Origin: Rhynchonema sp. JSB1_4
Lineage: Eukaryota; Nematoda; Chromadorea; Monhysterida; Xyalidae
Assembly (NCBI GenBank): GCA_030248065.1
Contig: JASAMV010002131.1
Location: forward strand, 1 to 64,000
Length of the DNA stretch: 64,000 nucleotides
Direction of reading: 5' to 3'
Under the pieces are notes generated by a model. The model did not search any database. It was not told where the DNA came from and worked only from the letters and a program-made list of their open reading frames with translations. Shown one piece after another: positions 27,797 through 39,463 of this stretch. How positions within the stretch are numbered: the first letter of the stretch is position 1; the number at the start of each line of letters is the position of its first letter. The translations under genes were made by a program, and so were the position numbers.

Positions 27797-29466
27797 ATGA
27801 AAGCCCACTTTGCTGCAAGTGTTATTGTCTTGATTGTGTCTATGTGCACGGGCATAGCGTCCACTAATGAAATACTTGGCGATCCAAACGACACAAGTAA
27901 GTGCACTGTTCAATACAAACAAAATTTTGAAAAAGTTTCTATCATTTTGTGCATGGTTTCATTCTTTTTCGACAAAAAATATAGCGTTTGAAACTAGTTG
28001 GTTTGCCCAACATTCCAGTGCGCATCGTGTTGATCCAGTCGCTGACACCGAACATGCAAACAATCACCTTGACGAATCAGGGTGTCAACGTGACAGTGAG
28101 CTCCACATCGATTATACCTGCACCCGAATATAAATATCTTGCGCAAATGTTCACCGTTGGAGAAAGGATCTACTCACTTGGCGCCCTGACGAATTGGCCA
28201 ATACGTTTGTTTTCGCAGAGAATCCATTTTATCGATCATAACTTTTATGATTGATTGTTTTTTGTTGATATTTTCAGCTGGTCGGCATGTGGAGACACTA
28301 TCGAAAAGTCAATGGGTTGAACAGACACCGACAAACCATCCTCGGGTTTTGGGTATAAAATGTTCAGATTGCATATATATATGCTTATTTCACCGTCAGC
28401 TACGGCACTCTACGTAACTTCTGTCACCAACCGCAGTCCGCAACCACACACACACACACACAGGTGTGATCGGCTACCTACCCAGCATCGGCATTCTGTT
28501 CGCTTGTGGTTGTGATGAAGACGACCAAACCCAGCCGTGTCGCAGCACCTGTGAGTTTCGTGTCGAGACCCAGGATGGTCCGTGGGAACTGCGATCATTG
28601 CCAGATGACCAATGTGCCACGCAGTCAAAGGGAGTGGCTTACAAGGTTTATACCGCATGGTCCAGCTCATGAGACACGTGTTTCAAAGCTGGCTTGGCCA
28701 GATGCAATAATGCAATAATGCAGATTGCAAACTTCAGAATCAGTGTCTCATGAGTGAATGAACTATAGAGTACAGTACACGTTCGGGACCCAGCATTTTA
28801 GGAAAAGTGCAGGATATTCATCAAAATGGGATGCGAAACGGTTAAAACTGGTGGCCAAACCACACCGTTTTTTCACAATAAAGGTGGCACACTGTACTTG
28901 GGTGATGTTTCATTTCTTAACCTACACAATCCTTCCTTGCTGAATCAGGGTCTGATCTACATAACTGGTGGTGTCAATTGTCACTATCAAACGAGCACTC
29001 AATTCATGTCATATTCATATGACGCTGACCAGTGGAACATTCTGACACCGATGTTGCATCAGAGGAAACAACACGCGATGGTTGTGCAGGCGGATACGTT
29101 TGTGGTCAGTCAGGCAAAGGAATTACTTGGGTTTTAAAATAAAGCTTAATCTAAGTCATAAATGCCCCTTAGGTTTGCGGTGGTCGCGGTCACGGGGACT
29201 ACATCAATTCGTGTGAGCGCTATTCAATGCTGGACAATCAATGGACCGAGATGCCCTCAATGCCGCATAGTCTGTGCGATCTGAGCATGTTTGTGCTGCC
29301 AAATGGCGGGTGGATGGTGTTTGGTGGGCAGGGTTACATTGGTGAAACGTGGCCCGGCAACTACCAGCACATTGATATGTATTTAAGTGGCACCTGGAAC
29401 ATCATAGATGACGTGCGTGTTGTGAATAGTGATGGAGTGCCATTCGGAGCTACAGTATTGCCATGA
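27797..29466 (+). CDS. secreted kelch-repeat protein
   Basis: Six exons with consistent phases: 27797-27896, 27998-28204 (or from 28019), 28278-28352, 28464-28645, 28949-29104, 29173-29466; about 337 residues. The start MKAHFAASVIVLIVSMCTG is a signal peptide. Later exons show kelch blades: GLIYITGGVN with YDADQWNILTPM, then VCGGRGHGDYINSCERYSML with NQWTEMPSMPH and MFVLPNGGWMVFGGQ. Several cysteines (FACGCDEDDQTQPC) suggest extracellular folding. Kelch blades form a beta-propeller for protein or glycan binding; galactose-oxidase-like folds use the same repeat, but I see no catalytic signature. The ligand is unknown. Confidence 0.85.
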
Positions 29467-29814
29467 TTTCACATATTGTCCTTGTTTTAAAGTGCAGTGC
29501 CCATGAATAGTATAGCTTGCGTACCTTTAAGTTGATAAATCTTTTAGATCTACAGTTTCTTATCCAAAACACATGCAAAAAAAATTGGCCACTTTTTTAA
29601 TTTTAAAATTTTAAAAAGAAAGTGCACTTTTTTATTATTTTTTCACTTTTTTCGTTATTTTCTGACTTTTTTAAGGTAAAAAGGCATATTTTCATGTGTT
29701 TTATTGCCCATGATTCTCGAAAAATTTCCAGTTATATATTTCAGTTCGAAATCGAAATCTCGGCGCTTATATTTCAGTTTGAAATGGTGTTGTGATGGAC
29801 AGTTCCCAGACATC
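29467..29814. other. AT-rich spacer
   Basis: Runs of A and T around 29575-29690; no gene, promoter or RNA recognised. Confidence 0.5.
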
Positions 29815-30308
29815 CCAACAACAGCTGCATGTACATATAATATAGGACACCCCATACCGTATACTGTACAGTTATTGAACGTGTCGTAAGCTATCAACAG
29901 ACTGCACGTTGCTCGCCTGTTTGCAGTTGTGCGGATTAGCTATTTGTTGCTTTTGTGACACAAAGTGAGTATGGTGTGAGTCTTTATCTCTCTTCAAATC
30001 TATCCCCAAATTCACAAACTGAAGGTTGGTCTTCCCTTTGTCATATACAGTATGTATACCCACAGTCACAGTTACCTTCGAATTTCTCATAGTCATGACC
30101 AAGGGGATTAGATCGCAGGTGATTACATAAAAATGCAAGTCAGTGGAAAAGTTCTGTTTAGTGTCCCTCAAAACACACCTTACTAACATGATTTCAGAAA
30201 TTTCATTCTTGAAGAAACCAATTTTTTGGGGTCCGGAATAAAAAAGTGATTTTTAAAAAAAAATTTTGAAAAGTTTTTTTAAAAAAAAGTTCAGTAATAA
30301 AAAAATTT
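29815..30308. repeat. ~490-bp direct repeat, copy 1
   Basis: Starts CCCAACAACAGCTGCATGTA and runs to AATAAAAAAATTT. It is almost identical to 31734-32230. Both copies keep the same 105-codon minus-strand open frame (start MLVRCVL) with only two amino-acid differences. The pair brackets the small membrane-protein gene at 30816-31701. Likely a transposon or segmental duplicate; no transposase is visible. Confidence 0.8.
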
Positions 30309-30815
30309 GCACGCGACTTTAACTTTGAGCCTAGAATTGCACCCGGAACTGCAGATATGGTTTTTATAAATCGCACGTGTGGAGTTTCAACGTTATTGCT
30401 GTTCAAGGTGGATGGACGGCAATGAAGTCAGCAAACAAGTTCCCCCTGAACTGCCTATAGATGTATTTCACACTATAGGTATACCTAAATGATAGGTGAC
30501 TGACAACGCGTCACGGCAAATTGCCCGCATTCTGCTACTTTCCGGTCCTTTGATCAGCCTGGATGCGGTGATGTGGCGACCCATGATGCCCAAGCCCAAA
30601 TGAACCAATTATTATTTAATGCGCAACGAAAACGACCGCTACATAACGGTACGAGCGTGTACATAAAGACATTACGGTTGAGTTGTTCACAAAAGCACCG
30701 CCAATATACTGAAGCATGGCGTGAGCGAATTACTAAACTTGACGGATGATTTGCACATGTTTCATCTTTGCGTTTTGCGCTGGAACTTTTCTATATCATA
30801 TGCTGTCCAACAACA
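30309..30815. other. spacer upstream of the small membrane-protein gene
   Basis: No repeat or gene recognised. It includes CTATAGGTATACCTA-like sequence near 30474 and probably holds the promoter of the gene starting at 30816, which I cannot delimit. Confidence 0.4.
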
Positions 30816-31701
30816 ATGAGCTGCCAGCTTTTAGCATTGGTCGTCGGTTTGGTCGTATTTGTTGCGTGCGACCAAGTTCTGGCCGTGCGACCAGCAAACG
30901 AAACGGATCTGGACGGACCGGGTGTCTTCTGCCATGCCACCAAGGCTGAATGTTAGTCGTTTTGTGTGGCTCTTTCTGCTTGGCTTTTTCTTGTCTGATG
31001 TAATTATTACCGTCCGAATTGCGTCCTGCACCAACCAACTGTGGGTACCTGAGTCCTGTCCTGTTTGGAACCTGGTTCAGGTTTGAGGCAAAAGAATTTT
31101 TTGAGAATCTCTCTGACCGGCATGCGCTTTGCTGAAAAATACACGAAGAATTGTCGGGTCGGAGCTCTGTGATCGCAATAACAAGTTTTATGACCTTAAA
31201 TATGTAACTAATCGACTCGGGTGTAACTTGTGTTTTGCCTGCAGGTAACCAGAACTGCACGAGCACTCCGTACGTATTCTGCCAGAAGTTCAAGTCGTGC
31301 AAGGGTGTCACCGCTAATCCCTGGTCATGTCAACCGGACTACGAGGAACTGCTGAAGGATCTGGGAGGGTAAGTTAGCTTTGGTTTGTTTTGGTGCACCT
31401 GGTCTCTGTGAATACATGTAGAAACGGGCAACCAAAACCGAATTAACATCATACTACCTCGATTTCTTATGGCGACTTTGATAGCTGGCCATTTCGACCG
31501 ATTGTCAAGTGATTGACAGTGACGGTTGCCATATTAGAATGTTCACCAGCAATAAATATTTTAGCGCCATGTCAGTGGATTATGTCACTCACTTGTTTCA
31601 GACTGGCCCTGGTCATCTGGCTGATGCTCATCTTCTGTTGTCTCGCGTGTTGCGTTGGCGGTGGTCTGTGCATCTACTGTTTTTGTTGCAAAAAGAAATA
31701 G
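30816..31701 (+). CDS. 119-residue membrane protein with cysteine-rich tail
   Basis: Three exons with consistent phases: 30816-30951, 31245-31368, 31602-31701 (TAG). The start MSCQLLALVVGLVVFVACDQ is a signal peptide. The ectodomain has six cysteines (VFCHATKAECNQNC, VFCQKFKSC, PWSC), then a membrane segment LALVIWLMLIFCC and a short tail CCVGGGLCIYCFCCKKK, which is rich in cysteines that could be palmitoylated. It resembles small Shisa/CYYR-like type I proteins only in layout; I claim no homology. Flanked by the two direct repeats. Confidence 0.75.
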
Positions 31702-31733
31702 TGCGATTATAATACTGGTGAAAATGTGAAAAA

Positions 31734-32230
31734 CCCCAACAACAGCTGCATGTATAATATACATAGGACACCCCATACCGTATACTGTACAGTTATTGAA
31801 CGTGTCGTAAGCTATCGACAGACTGCACGTTGCTCGCCTGTTTGCAGTTGTGCGGATTAGCTATTTGTTGCTTTTGTGACACAAAGTGAGTATGGTGTGA
31901 GTCTTTATCTCTCTTCAAATCTATCCCCAAATTCACAAACTGAAGGTTGGTCTTCCCTTTGTCATATACAGTATGTATACCCACAGGCACAGTTACCTTC
32001 GAATTTCTCATAGTCATGACCAATGGGATTAGATCGCAGGTGATTACGTAAAAATGCAAGTCAGTGGAAAAGTTCTGTTTAGTGTCCGTCAAAACACACC
32101 TTACTAGCATGATTTCAGAAATTTCATTCTTGAAGAAACCAATTATTTGGGGTCCGGAATAAAAAAGTGATTATTAAAAAAAATTTTGAAAAGTTTTTTT
32201 TAAAAAAGTTCGATAATAAAATTTTTTTTT
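31734..32230. repeat. ~490-bp direct repeat, copy 2
   Basis: Near-identical partner of 29815-30308 in the same orientation, about 1.9 kb away. The right end runs into TTTTTTTATCCAGCCCTG, which resembles the right ends of the hAT-type elements in this window. Confidence 0.8.
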
Positions 32231-32750
32231 TATCCAGCCCTGTCTACATGGCAGAGAGTGGTGAGAACAACAACAAAACGAAATAGAAACAGGGTCATAG
32301 TCATGTTCGCGAGTATAGGTATTACACAACATTGAAAGCAGATGAGGAAGATGAGTAAATCTCGAAATCACAATCACAATCCCGACACCCATCGATTCAC
32401 ATTTCCGTGATATTTGAGTTCATTGGCGGCATAGAATCGGTTGTTGCCACCGGGTTGTGTCTCCAACGCTGACGGTTGATTGTGCGAGTATTGACCATGT
32501 TCTTGACCCTTGGCCCCAATAAGGAGAAGGTCGCTGGCTGTGAACGGTTGATCGGTTCGGTCCAGACCTGTGACGCATCATTTACAATGTATTCTCTTTA
32601 CATGGTGAATATTTTGAACGCCATTTCAGTCCCCTATGTGAATAGTCTTCCATTGACCGAAGTAATGGGTCCGATCTTGTCGCTGCGTAAAGAGGGTAGA
32701 CTGAATTTTTTCAGTAGTTGTGAAGTTGGGCACGCAATTTTTTATCTCAA
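32231..32750. other. gene-free spacer before the LPMO-like genes
   Basis: The final coding exon of the adjacent minus-strand gene, if it has one like its paralogue, should lie here, but I could not find it. No other feature seen. Confidence 0.4.
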
Positions 32751-35700
32751 TTAATCCAAGTTTGATACAGGCATAGTTTTGAGATACGTAGGTCTATTAC
32801 CATACTGATAAATGCAATCAGCTGTGATTTTTACAAATAACCTACTTGTGACTGGTTTCCTGAACATGACAATGCGTCTGCTTCTAATCTGGGTGGCGTA
32901 GGCCGCTTGCAGGTCGTCTTCACCCCCGTAGAATCTGTCCTCCATCGGCGTGCTCCGGTCACGCGTGTAATAGTCACCGACACGTTGCAGTTGATGGTGA
33001 CCAAATTGCATTACTTGACCGATCACCATGTCTGTGCAATCCATTGGGTGCTCGTACACGGCTGTGAAACATCAACAAGACCAGTTTATTTTTGTGCGTA
33101 TACGAAAAATATGACTTCCATTAAAGGGGAAATTGCGCATTCCTAATCGCCCTTCAAACTTTGCAAGTGCTTAGACTGCAGTCTGGGCATCACAAAACTC
33201 AAATTATTTAGTATGAATTGACTAAGATGCATCCATGAGATGCAGTTCAAAAGGAACCGCCGGGAAGAAAATTTGCCGCGGACCGGCCGAATTTCTACCT
33301 GCACATTCAGGGTTTCAAATGGTCTCGACGCGATGTTTGCGTCAGAACAAAATGTTTCAGCCCGCTCGCCACGCTGGTTGCACTGGCGATGCCACACGCA
33401 ATGAAAGAGAATGACGAAAATTTTCGAAATTTCTTTTGCGAGATGTGGCAAGTTGGTTGGTGCACCATGGAACATTTTGTTCTGACGCAAACATTAGCAG
33501 ATCGCGTCGAGACCATTTGAAACCCTGAATGCGCAGGTAGAAATTCGGCCGGTCCGCGGCGAATTTTCTTCCCGGCGGTTCCTCTTTATTTGCATCTTGT
33601 GGTTGCACGTCTGAGAATTGGCAACAAGTGATTTGACTTTTGTGATGTCCAAACTGTTTTCTAAGCCCTTGTAAAGTTTGAAGGGCGAAAAGGAATGTGC
33701 AATTTCCCCTTTAACAAAACAAAACGTACGAGGTGCTGGCCCGGGTTCCGGTTTCACTTCGCTCTCTGGCTCCGGTTCTGGTTCCGATCCACCTTCGGGT
33801 TCGCTTTTTGGTTCCAGTTCGGCGCCCAGTTCAGGTTCGGGTTCTGATTCCGATTGAGGTTCGGGTTCGGGTTCTGATTCACTTTTAGCTTCGGGTTCAG
33901 GTTCTAGTTCACTTTTAGGTTCGGGTTCTGGTTCCGATCCCGTGCTTTTCTCAGGCTCAGATTCGGGCTCCGGTTCAGCGCGAGTCCCTCGGTCTGGTTC
34001 CGGTTCTGGTCTTGTATTTCCATTTTCAGGTTCGGGTTTGTTTTCGGGTTCGGGCTTATTCTCAGGTTCCGGTTCGCCTTCCGGTTCGGCACGCGGCAGT
34101 CGAGGGCCGGGCTCATAGTCGGGCTTCGGTTCGGGTTTGGTGCCGAAGATGACTTTCTCACCAAGTGACCTTTCAGGTTCAGGACGGGGTTCAATGTCGC
34201 CATCAAACGGAAATCGTTGACATTGCCGATGGTCGATTGTGGCGGGTTTCCAACCAACAGCCACCCAAGTGTTTGACTCGTAATCGAGGATAATTTCGAC
34301 CGACTGAAACAAGAAATGATTACCATTACTGCAGTCTTGAGAAACTCAATCATGGGTGGGTATAAACATAGTGCTCTCATTCAAGCTTTTGTTGAGAAAT
34401 TATGTAACGTCTTGTGCATTTGCTGAATCAACCAAACACCGAGATAAAACACGGAGAAAGATGGAAGGTAGGGGCTATCCAGAAAGTTTCTGCTTCAGTC
34501 ATGAAGAAGAGCTTCTTGAACGAAATTTGTTGGTGTCTTTCATCTCAGCACTTTCAAACGGATTCCTGAGCGAGTCACAACAACCTGGCGATTATTCACA
34601 AATCGATAATACATGGTCGCCGTGTCACTGAATTGCACTTTTTCATAGCACGAGCTGTTGAACAGGCCGTAATTGTCGTACAGCTGTCGACGGCCGCGAT
34701 AGAATCGATGTTGCGAATAGAAGTTGACGTTGAAACATCGCTGGTCCGCGAGTTTGCCGCGGAAATGGCGTGCTGATGCTGGGAAAAAGAAAGTTTTGTG
34801 AGTACCGTCTACATTCTGCATCATGACATAGTCGTGGGGCCCAACATTTTCAATCACTATGAAGAAAATTCATTGTTCAGAGTGCTGGGAGAATAGCACC
34901 TCAAAGGGCGGTTGCTGGCTGACCAAAGTGGCGTCCAAAAATATTCACGTAATGAGGCCTCATTCGCGATAAGGACGAAACATCAGCTATCATCACTTAC
35001 ACTTTTCACAATTCGATCCAAACCGTCCCCAAGGACAGTAGCACTGTTTGCGCATCACCGCCTCGTGACGTGACGACACGCAGATGCCTCGGCCGCAACC
35101 ACCGAACCGATCGCAGTCAACTGATGTTTCAAAGTGGGCATAAAAATAATCATGCTGAACACACAAGTCATGCTGAAACTGGATAACAGGAAATCCGACT
35201 TGTTACTCAAAGGGGACAAATAATTAATAACTATTCTTGTCAGGCACACGAAAACCAACGTTCAACGTGCGACCCATGTGCCGCACGTTTTTCATTGGTC
35301 TGTACGTGTCTTTTCGGTGTTTATAACTCTCAGTAATCTGGAATATTCAATGACGGGTGGTCCGGTGCTGTTCACTATAAAGAGGTTTGTGGACCAACAA
35401 CATGCGCACTAAACCCCATGATCCCAACTCTCTTACCTTTGTACTGACAACATTCTCCGGTGTGTTTGCGCGGCCAAGTCTGGCATTGACATCCGAACGC
35501 CGTCACCACTCCTCCGTTGAAACATTGTGGTCCCCATTTGTTCACAATGTTCACATCGGCGCATGATCGGAATTGATAGTTGGCGCCCCATTCTTTTGCT
35601 TGACGCACCAGCCTGATGCTGCATCTGTGGCACGATTGTCGGGGCATGCGGGTAACGGCCGACATTTCGCTGAAAAAGGACCGGTTTTCTCTTCCATTGC

Positions 35701-36131
35701 ATCATTGACTTTCTCTTTCATTTCATTTTTTGCTTACGTTCCATCTCCGTAGATCACAAAATCACCATCTGCCGTACTCAGATTGGCCACGTGTCGTTCA
35801 CGTGAGTCGAGTAGTTCGATTCGGTATCCACCTGGAAATAATACTTTGGAAGAGAAAATTTCTACATGGTCAAAAGAGAAAATTCTATACCTTGATGCGG
35901 AAAGGCCAGTGTCCACGTAACATTGTATTTTTGACCAACGTACAGTTCAGTTACTTCTGACAGTTTGGAGTTGGATCTCGGTACCCCGCATGCCCCTGTG
36001 GCTCGTACGTTGTCCAAAAAGTCCAATGGTGGGAAGCGGGCGGGGGGAAACGTCAGTGAAACATGTCCAAACACGGTGGTGCCAACAATTGACAAAATTA
36101 TTGTCAGAATGGGCAGTTGCAATTTGGTCAT
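32751..36131 (-). CDS. LPMO-like/EGF/DOMON secreted protein A
   Basis: Probable copper oxidase of the LPMO type fused to a DOMON (cytochrome-like or sugar-binding) domain. Exons on the minus strand: 36131-35891, 35831-35738, 35669-35437, 35120-35001, 34778-34585, 34303-33730, 33061-32846 (reading on to a stop at 32751); phases agree. The signal peptide ends ...TTVFG, leaving mature [10 protein letters not shown] with an N-terminal His. A second His lies in [13 protein letters not shown] and the domain closes with [11 protein letters not shown], matching the histidine brace and C-terminal motif of animal AA15 LPMOs. An EGF-like module follows ([12 protein letters not shown]), then DOMON strands (WVAVGWKPA ... 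DCTDMVIG ... [12 protein letters not shown]). About 150 Pro/Glu-rich residues are inserted inside the DOMON. The C-terminal exon seen in paralogue B is not found. Confidence 0.8.
33125..33710. mobile_element. fold-back element with TTAA duplications, copy 1
   Basis: The ends AGGGGAAATTGC and GCAATTTCCCCT are flanked on both sides by TTAA (33121-33124, 33711-33714). Long arms face each other and include GGACCGGCCGAATTTCTACC on both strands. TTAA duplications are typical of piggyBac-type transposons; there is no coding capacity. It sits in the last intron of LPMO-like gene A. Partner copy at 58822-59465. Confidence 0.8.
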
Positions 36132-37036
36132 GGTTTCACTGAAAAATCATAATGCGTAGATGAACTGTGATCCGACAAAATCACCAAGAATACACCTGCC
36201 AAGAAACTTGGTATAGCGCTTGATAAACCAACACGCGTTTTTACTGGAATAAAACGAATTTCCGCAATTTGTGTCAAATCTGCGTTGATGCGCAAGCGTG
36301 TGACTTTTTATTTTGGTGTGCAGCATTCATAAGTTCTGCAATGGAGACCAAATAACTAAATAACTCATAAACTTCTGGTGGTAACGAATATGAAATAACG
36401 TTGGTTGGAAATGCGTCAATAACAACACCGTTCGCCGTCAATGAAAATGCAGTTGCTTTGCGATAAGTCTCAGGCAAATCAACAAAATCAAAGACGTTAC
36501 CTGGGCGGTACGAAGATAGGTAAATTCAATCCGAACCTAGATAAGTCAGCTCTATGTATCGTAGACTGCAACGGTGCACCAGGTCATCATCAGTTGCCAT
36601 TGTCTGCGGAGCAAGCGTATCTGCTCTGCTCCACAAATTGCGCAACATGCTGCCTAAACATTGCTACACATATCATGTTTCAGATTTCTACTCATACAGC
36701 GTTGACTCAAAATGGAAGTTCGTCACCCAAATTTTTTTTCATCATTCAATATTTTATATCGCGTTGTGCCAAAAGTTCGACATGGTAGTTCTCTCCCCAT
36801 GGCACAGCACCAAGGGAAGGAACTGAATTCATATCACAGATCCGCTTGACCTCAACATTTTTGTGTCATTTTATTTATTTTTTTACTTCCTCTCTGTGTC
36901 TCTGTTTGCAAATAAATGGCATGCTATACAAAGTAAGAATGTGACATAAAATCGAAGTTACGCAACCTTGTTTATCAGCACATAACACTGTTGTGCAGGA
37001 GCTTCTTCTGCATGCAAACGCACCGGCACCGGCACC
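36132..37036. other. upstream region of LPMO-like gene A
   Basis: The promoter of gene A should lie here. It contains one copy of the GGTGCACC motif (36571-36597) and ATGTTTCA at 36675. No gene is supported. Confidence 0.4.
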
Positions 37037-37269
37037 CAGGGTTGGGCAAAACACGTTTTTTTTCAAAAAATCGTTTTTTTTTTTTAAAAAAACGTCGACG
37101 TATCTCGACAAAGTAAAAATTGGTCGAAAATTTTTTGAAAAAAATGGGACAAAAAATTGATTTTCCTTGATAATCAGGGTACTTTCCCTGAAAAATCAGG
37201 GAAAATCAAGGAAATTCAGGATTTAAAAAAAACGAAAAACGACCCAGGCGTTTTTTTTGCCCAACCCTG
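37037..37269. mobile_element. hAT-type MITE, TSD CCGGCACC
   Basis: Ends CAGGGTTGGGCAAAA and TTTGCCCAACCCTG, flanked by exact 8-bp copies of CCGGCACC (37029-37036, 37270-37277). The interior is A/T runs with a segment shared with the next element. Confidence 0.9.
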
Positions 37270-37433
37270 CCGGCACCACGCTTCGCATTTAGGCTTACAA
37301 TATAGTAAAATACATACATACTGTATAATACATAATAGTACTGTGGTCAAATCATGATACATGTATTATTTGTCGCGCTCATTTGGGGCTCATGTATTAT
37401 TGCTTGAATTGACAACTTGATTTGACGGCAGTA

Positions 37434-37972
37434 CAGGGTTGGGCAAAAAAACGACGGCGTTTTTTCTTAAAAAAGCGACGTTTTTTTTAAAAAAAAACGA
37501 CTGGGTCGTTTTTCGTTTTTTTTAAATCCTGAATTTCCTTAATTTTCCCTGATTTTTCAGGGAAAGTGCCCTGATTTTCAAGGAAAATCAATTTTTGTCC
37601 CATTTTTTTCAAAAAAATTTTCGCCCAATTTTTACTTTGTCGAGATACGTCGATTTTCGGAGTTCGACTTTCAATGATGACCCCGGCCAAAGTTCGTCCC
37701 ATGATGCGGGTCTGATATGTTATCTTAAGCGGGTCTGATATGTTATCTTAACAACTCGCTAGAAAAGGGTTGAAACCCGTTTATTTTGCCTCAGAACGTC
37801 AGAACACATAGAATTACTTCATTTAACCACGTTTTCTTCCCAACGTGAGCGTTTTCCAATTTTTTGGAGGCATATTTTGGTCATCTGAGCGTTTTAAAAA
37901 AACGTGTTTTTTGAAAAAAAACGTTTTTAAAAAAACGATTTTTTGAAAAAAAAAGTTTTTTGCCCAACCCTG
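37434..37972. mobile_element. hAT-type MITE, second copy of the CAGGGTTGGGC family
   Basis: Ends CAGGGTTGGGCAAAA and TTTTTTGCCCAACCCTG. The flanks share GGCAGTA(C), so the duplication is clear though its register is ambiguous by one base. It includes the reverse complement of most of 37037-37269. Confidence 0.85.
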
Positions 37973-38236
37973 GGCAGTACTAGCCTGTGTTTTACACAGG
38001 TGAAGCAAAAGCAATATCACACAGCGAGCGAAACTACAGTATACACTACATTCCTGTGCAGGATAATCTAAAGAAGTAATAATACAAATTTGTAATGCGA
38101 ATAAAGTATATACATAAATAGCCGAAACGCATTGCTTCAAACTCTAACTTTAGGCATCAGTCCGTGAGTAAATTAATTACGCAGCATGTGCACACGACAA
38201 AGGACTAAACAAAACCATATTTCAATCTACCCGTTA

Positions 38237-39399
38237 AGGCCCAACTATACTTCGTTCTCTGACGCAACAAGAACAAGAAATTCGTGTTCTTGCTTCAACC
38301 TGTTTCGTAGTGCCTTTATACTTGCCTGAGAACACGCAACGTGAAACAGCCAAAAAAGTATAAACGCGTTCGTGGCGAAACACGACGAAACACCCAAATC
38401 CTGTTCTCAAGAGAACAAATAACAGAGTTGAAATTTTTCAACTTTGTGATTGTTCTTTGGTCATTTTCTCTGTCGTCAAGCGCAATTCAGTGCTGTTTGT
38501 GACATTTGTTGATGGTACTTGAGTGATTGAAGTGGAAAAAGAAAGAAAAAATAAAAAAAGTTCAGAAAATGACAAATGAGTACTGACCCCAGGGCGGTCT
38601 CGAACCAGTGGCGGACCAGTGTGCTGGGGCTGGCGAGTCAAAACACTTCCACCACAACACTGGACTGTGGTTGTCAAGCGCGCTAATCCTTTATAAGAAC
38701 CAATTGAGTGCTGCTAATGAGGTGCTGATAACGTTATGCTGTGCGTTATGCGCATTGTGTGTGTGTGTGTGTGTGTGCTTGTGTGTGTGTGGTGTGCACT
38801 ACATGATGTGTGGCTGGCGGATAACGTATTATGTTGCCTGACACAGCAAGTTGACAACCCGGTCGCGTCCATCAGATGGTGGATGCATTTCACACCAATT
38901 GTTGCCGAACTTTTTGGACAAATACGTTCTTTGTTTATCAAGCAGTGTTTCAGTTTGCAAGATCAAATGAAAGTCGATAAATCGTTGCTTTTTCAGCCAC
39001 CCTAGGTCTCATGCCCCGTCCCTAACCTAAAGGAGCCGTCATTGTTCCCAACCAAGTGCTGATTATCAGTGAACGGTGCTCCACACACATTATTATTTTT
39101 TCGCTGTTTTTTAACGTTAATTTTGGTCGCCACACCTTTCAGATAAGCGTGCAGCAGCGCTCCTTAAATCTCTGGGGGCAACTGGGGCTTCATAAAAATT
39201 TGAATTTTTCTCTTTCATAGCGTTTGTTTCGTCCCGGAACATGGAAGAACAATAGTTCCCTCGTGAAACAACGCAACAAGCGGCAACAGTTGAGAACAAA
39301 GAACAAGCCGCAACTCAGTTCTAGCTTGTTCTTGTTCCATCAAGTTCTTGATGTTCTTTTGTTCTTTGTTGCGTCAAAGAACGAAGTATAGTTGGGCCT
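38237..39399. mobile_element. 1.16-kb inverted-repeat element, TSD TTA
   Basis: The left end AGGCCCAACTATACTTCGTT pairs with the right end AACGAAGTATAGTTGGGCCT, flanked by TTA on both sides (38234-38236, 39400-39402). A 3-bp TTA/TAA duplication suggests a PIF/Harbinger-type non-autonomous element. The interior has no transposase; it carries a GT microsatellite at about 38756-38791. Confidence 0.75.
38756..38791. repeat. GT microsatellite
   Basis: About 18 GT dinucleotides with two interruptions, inside the element at 38237-39399. Confidence 0.9.
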
Positions 39400-39463
39400 T
39401 TATACTTTAAGCAAAGAGAACAAAATTATTTTGATTCAAACCAGTGACTTTATTGAAACGTTT

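Noticed and set aside
29872..30189. 105-codon minus-strand frame present in both direct repeats
   Set aside because: Kept as a note only. Recent duplication alone explains the shared frame, the protein has no recognised domain, and the amino-acid changes are not obviously conservative.
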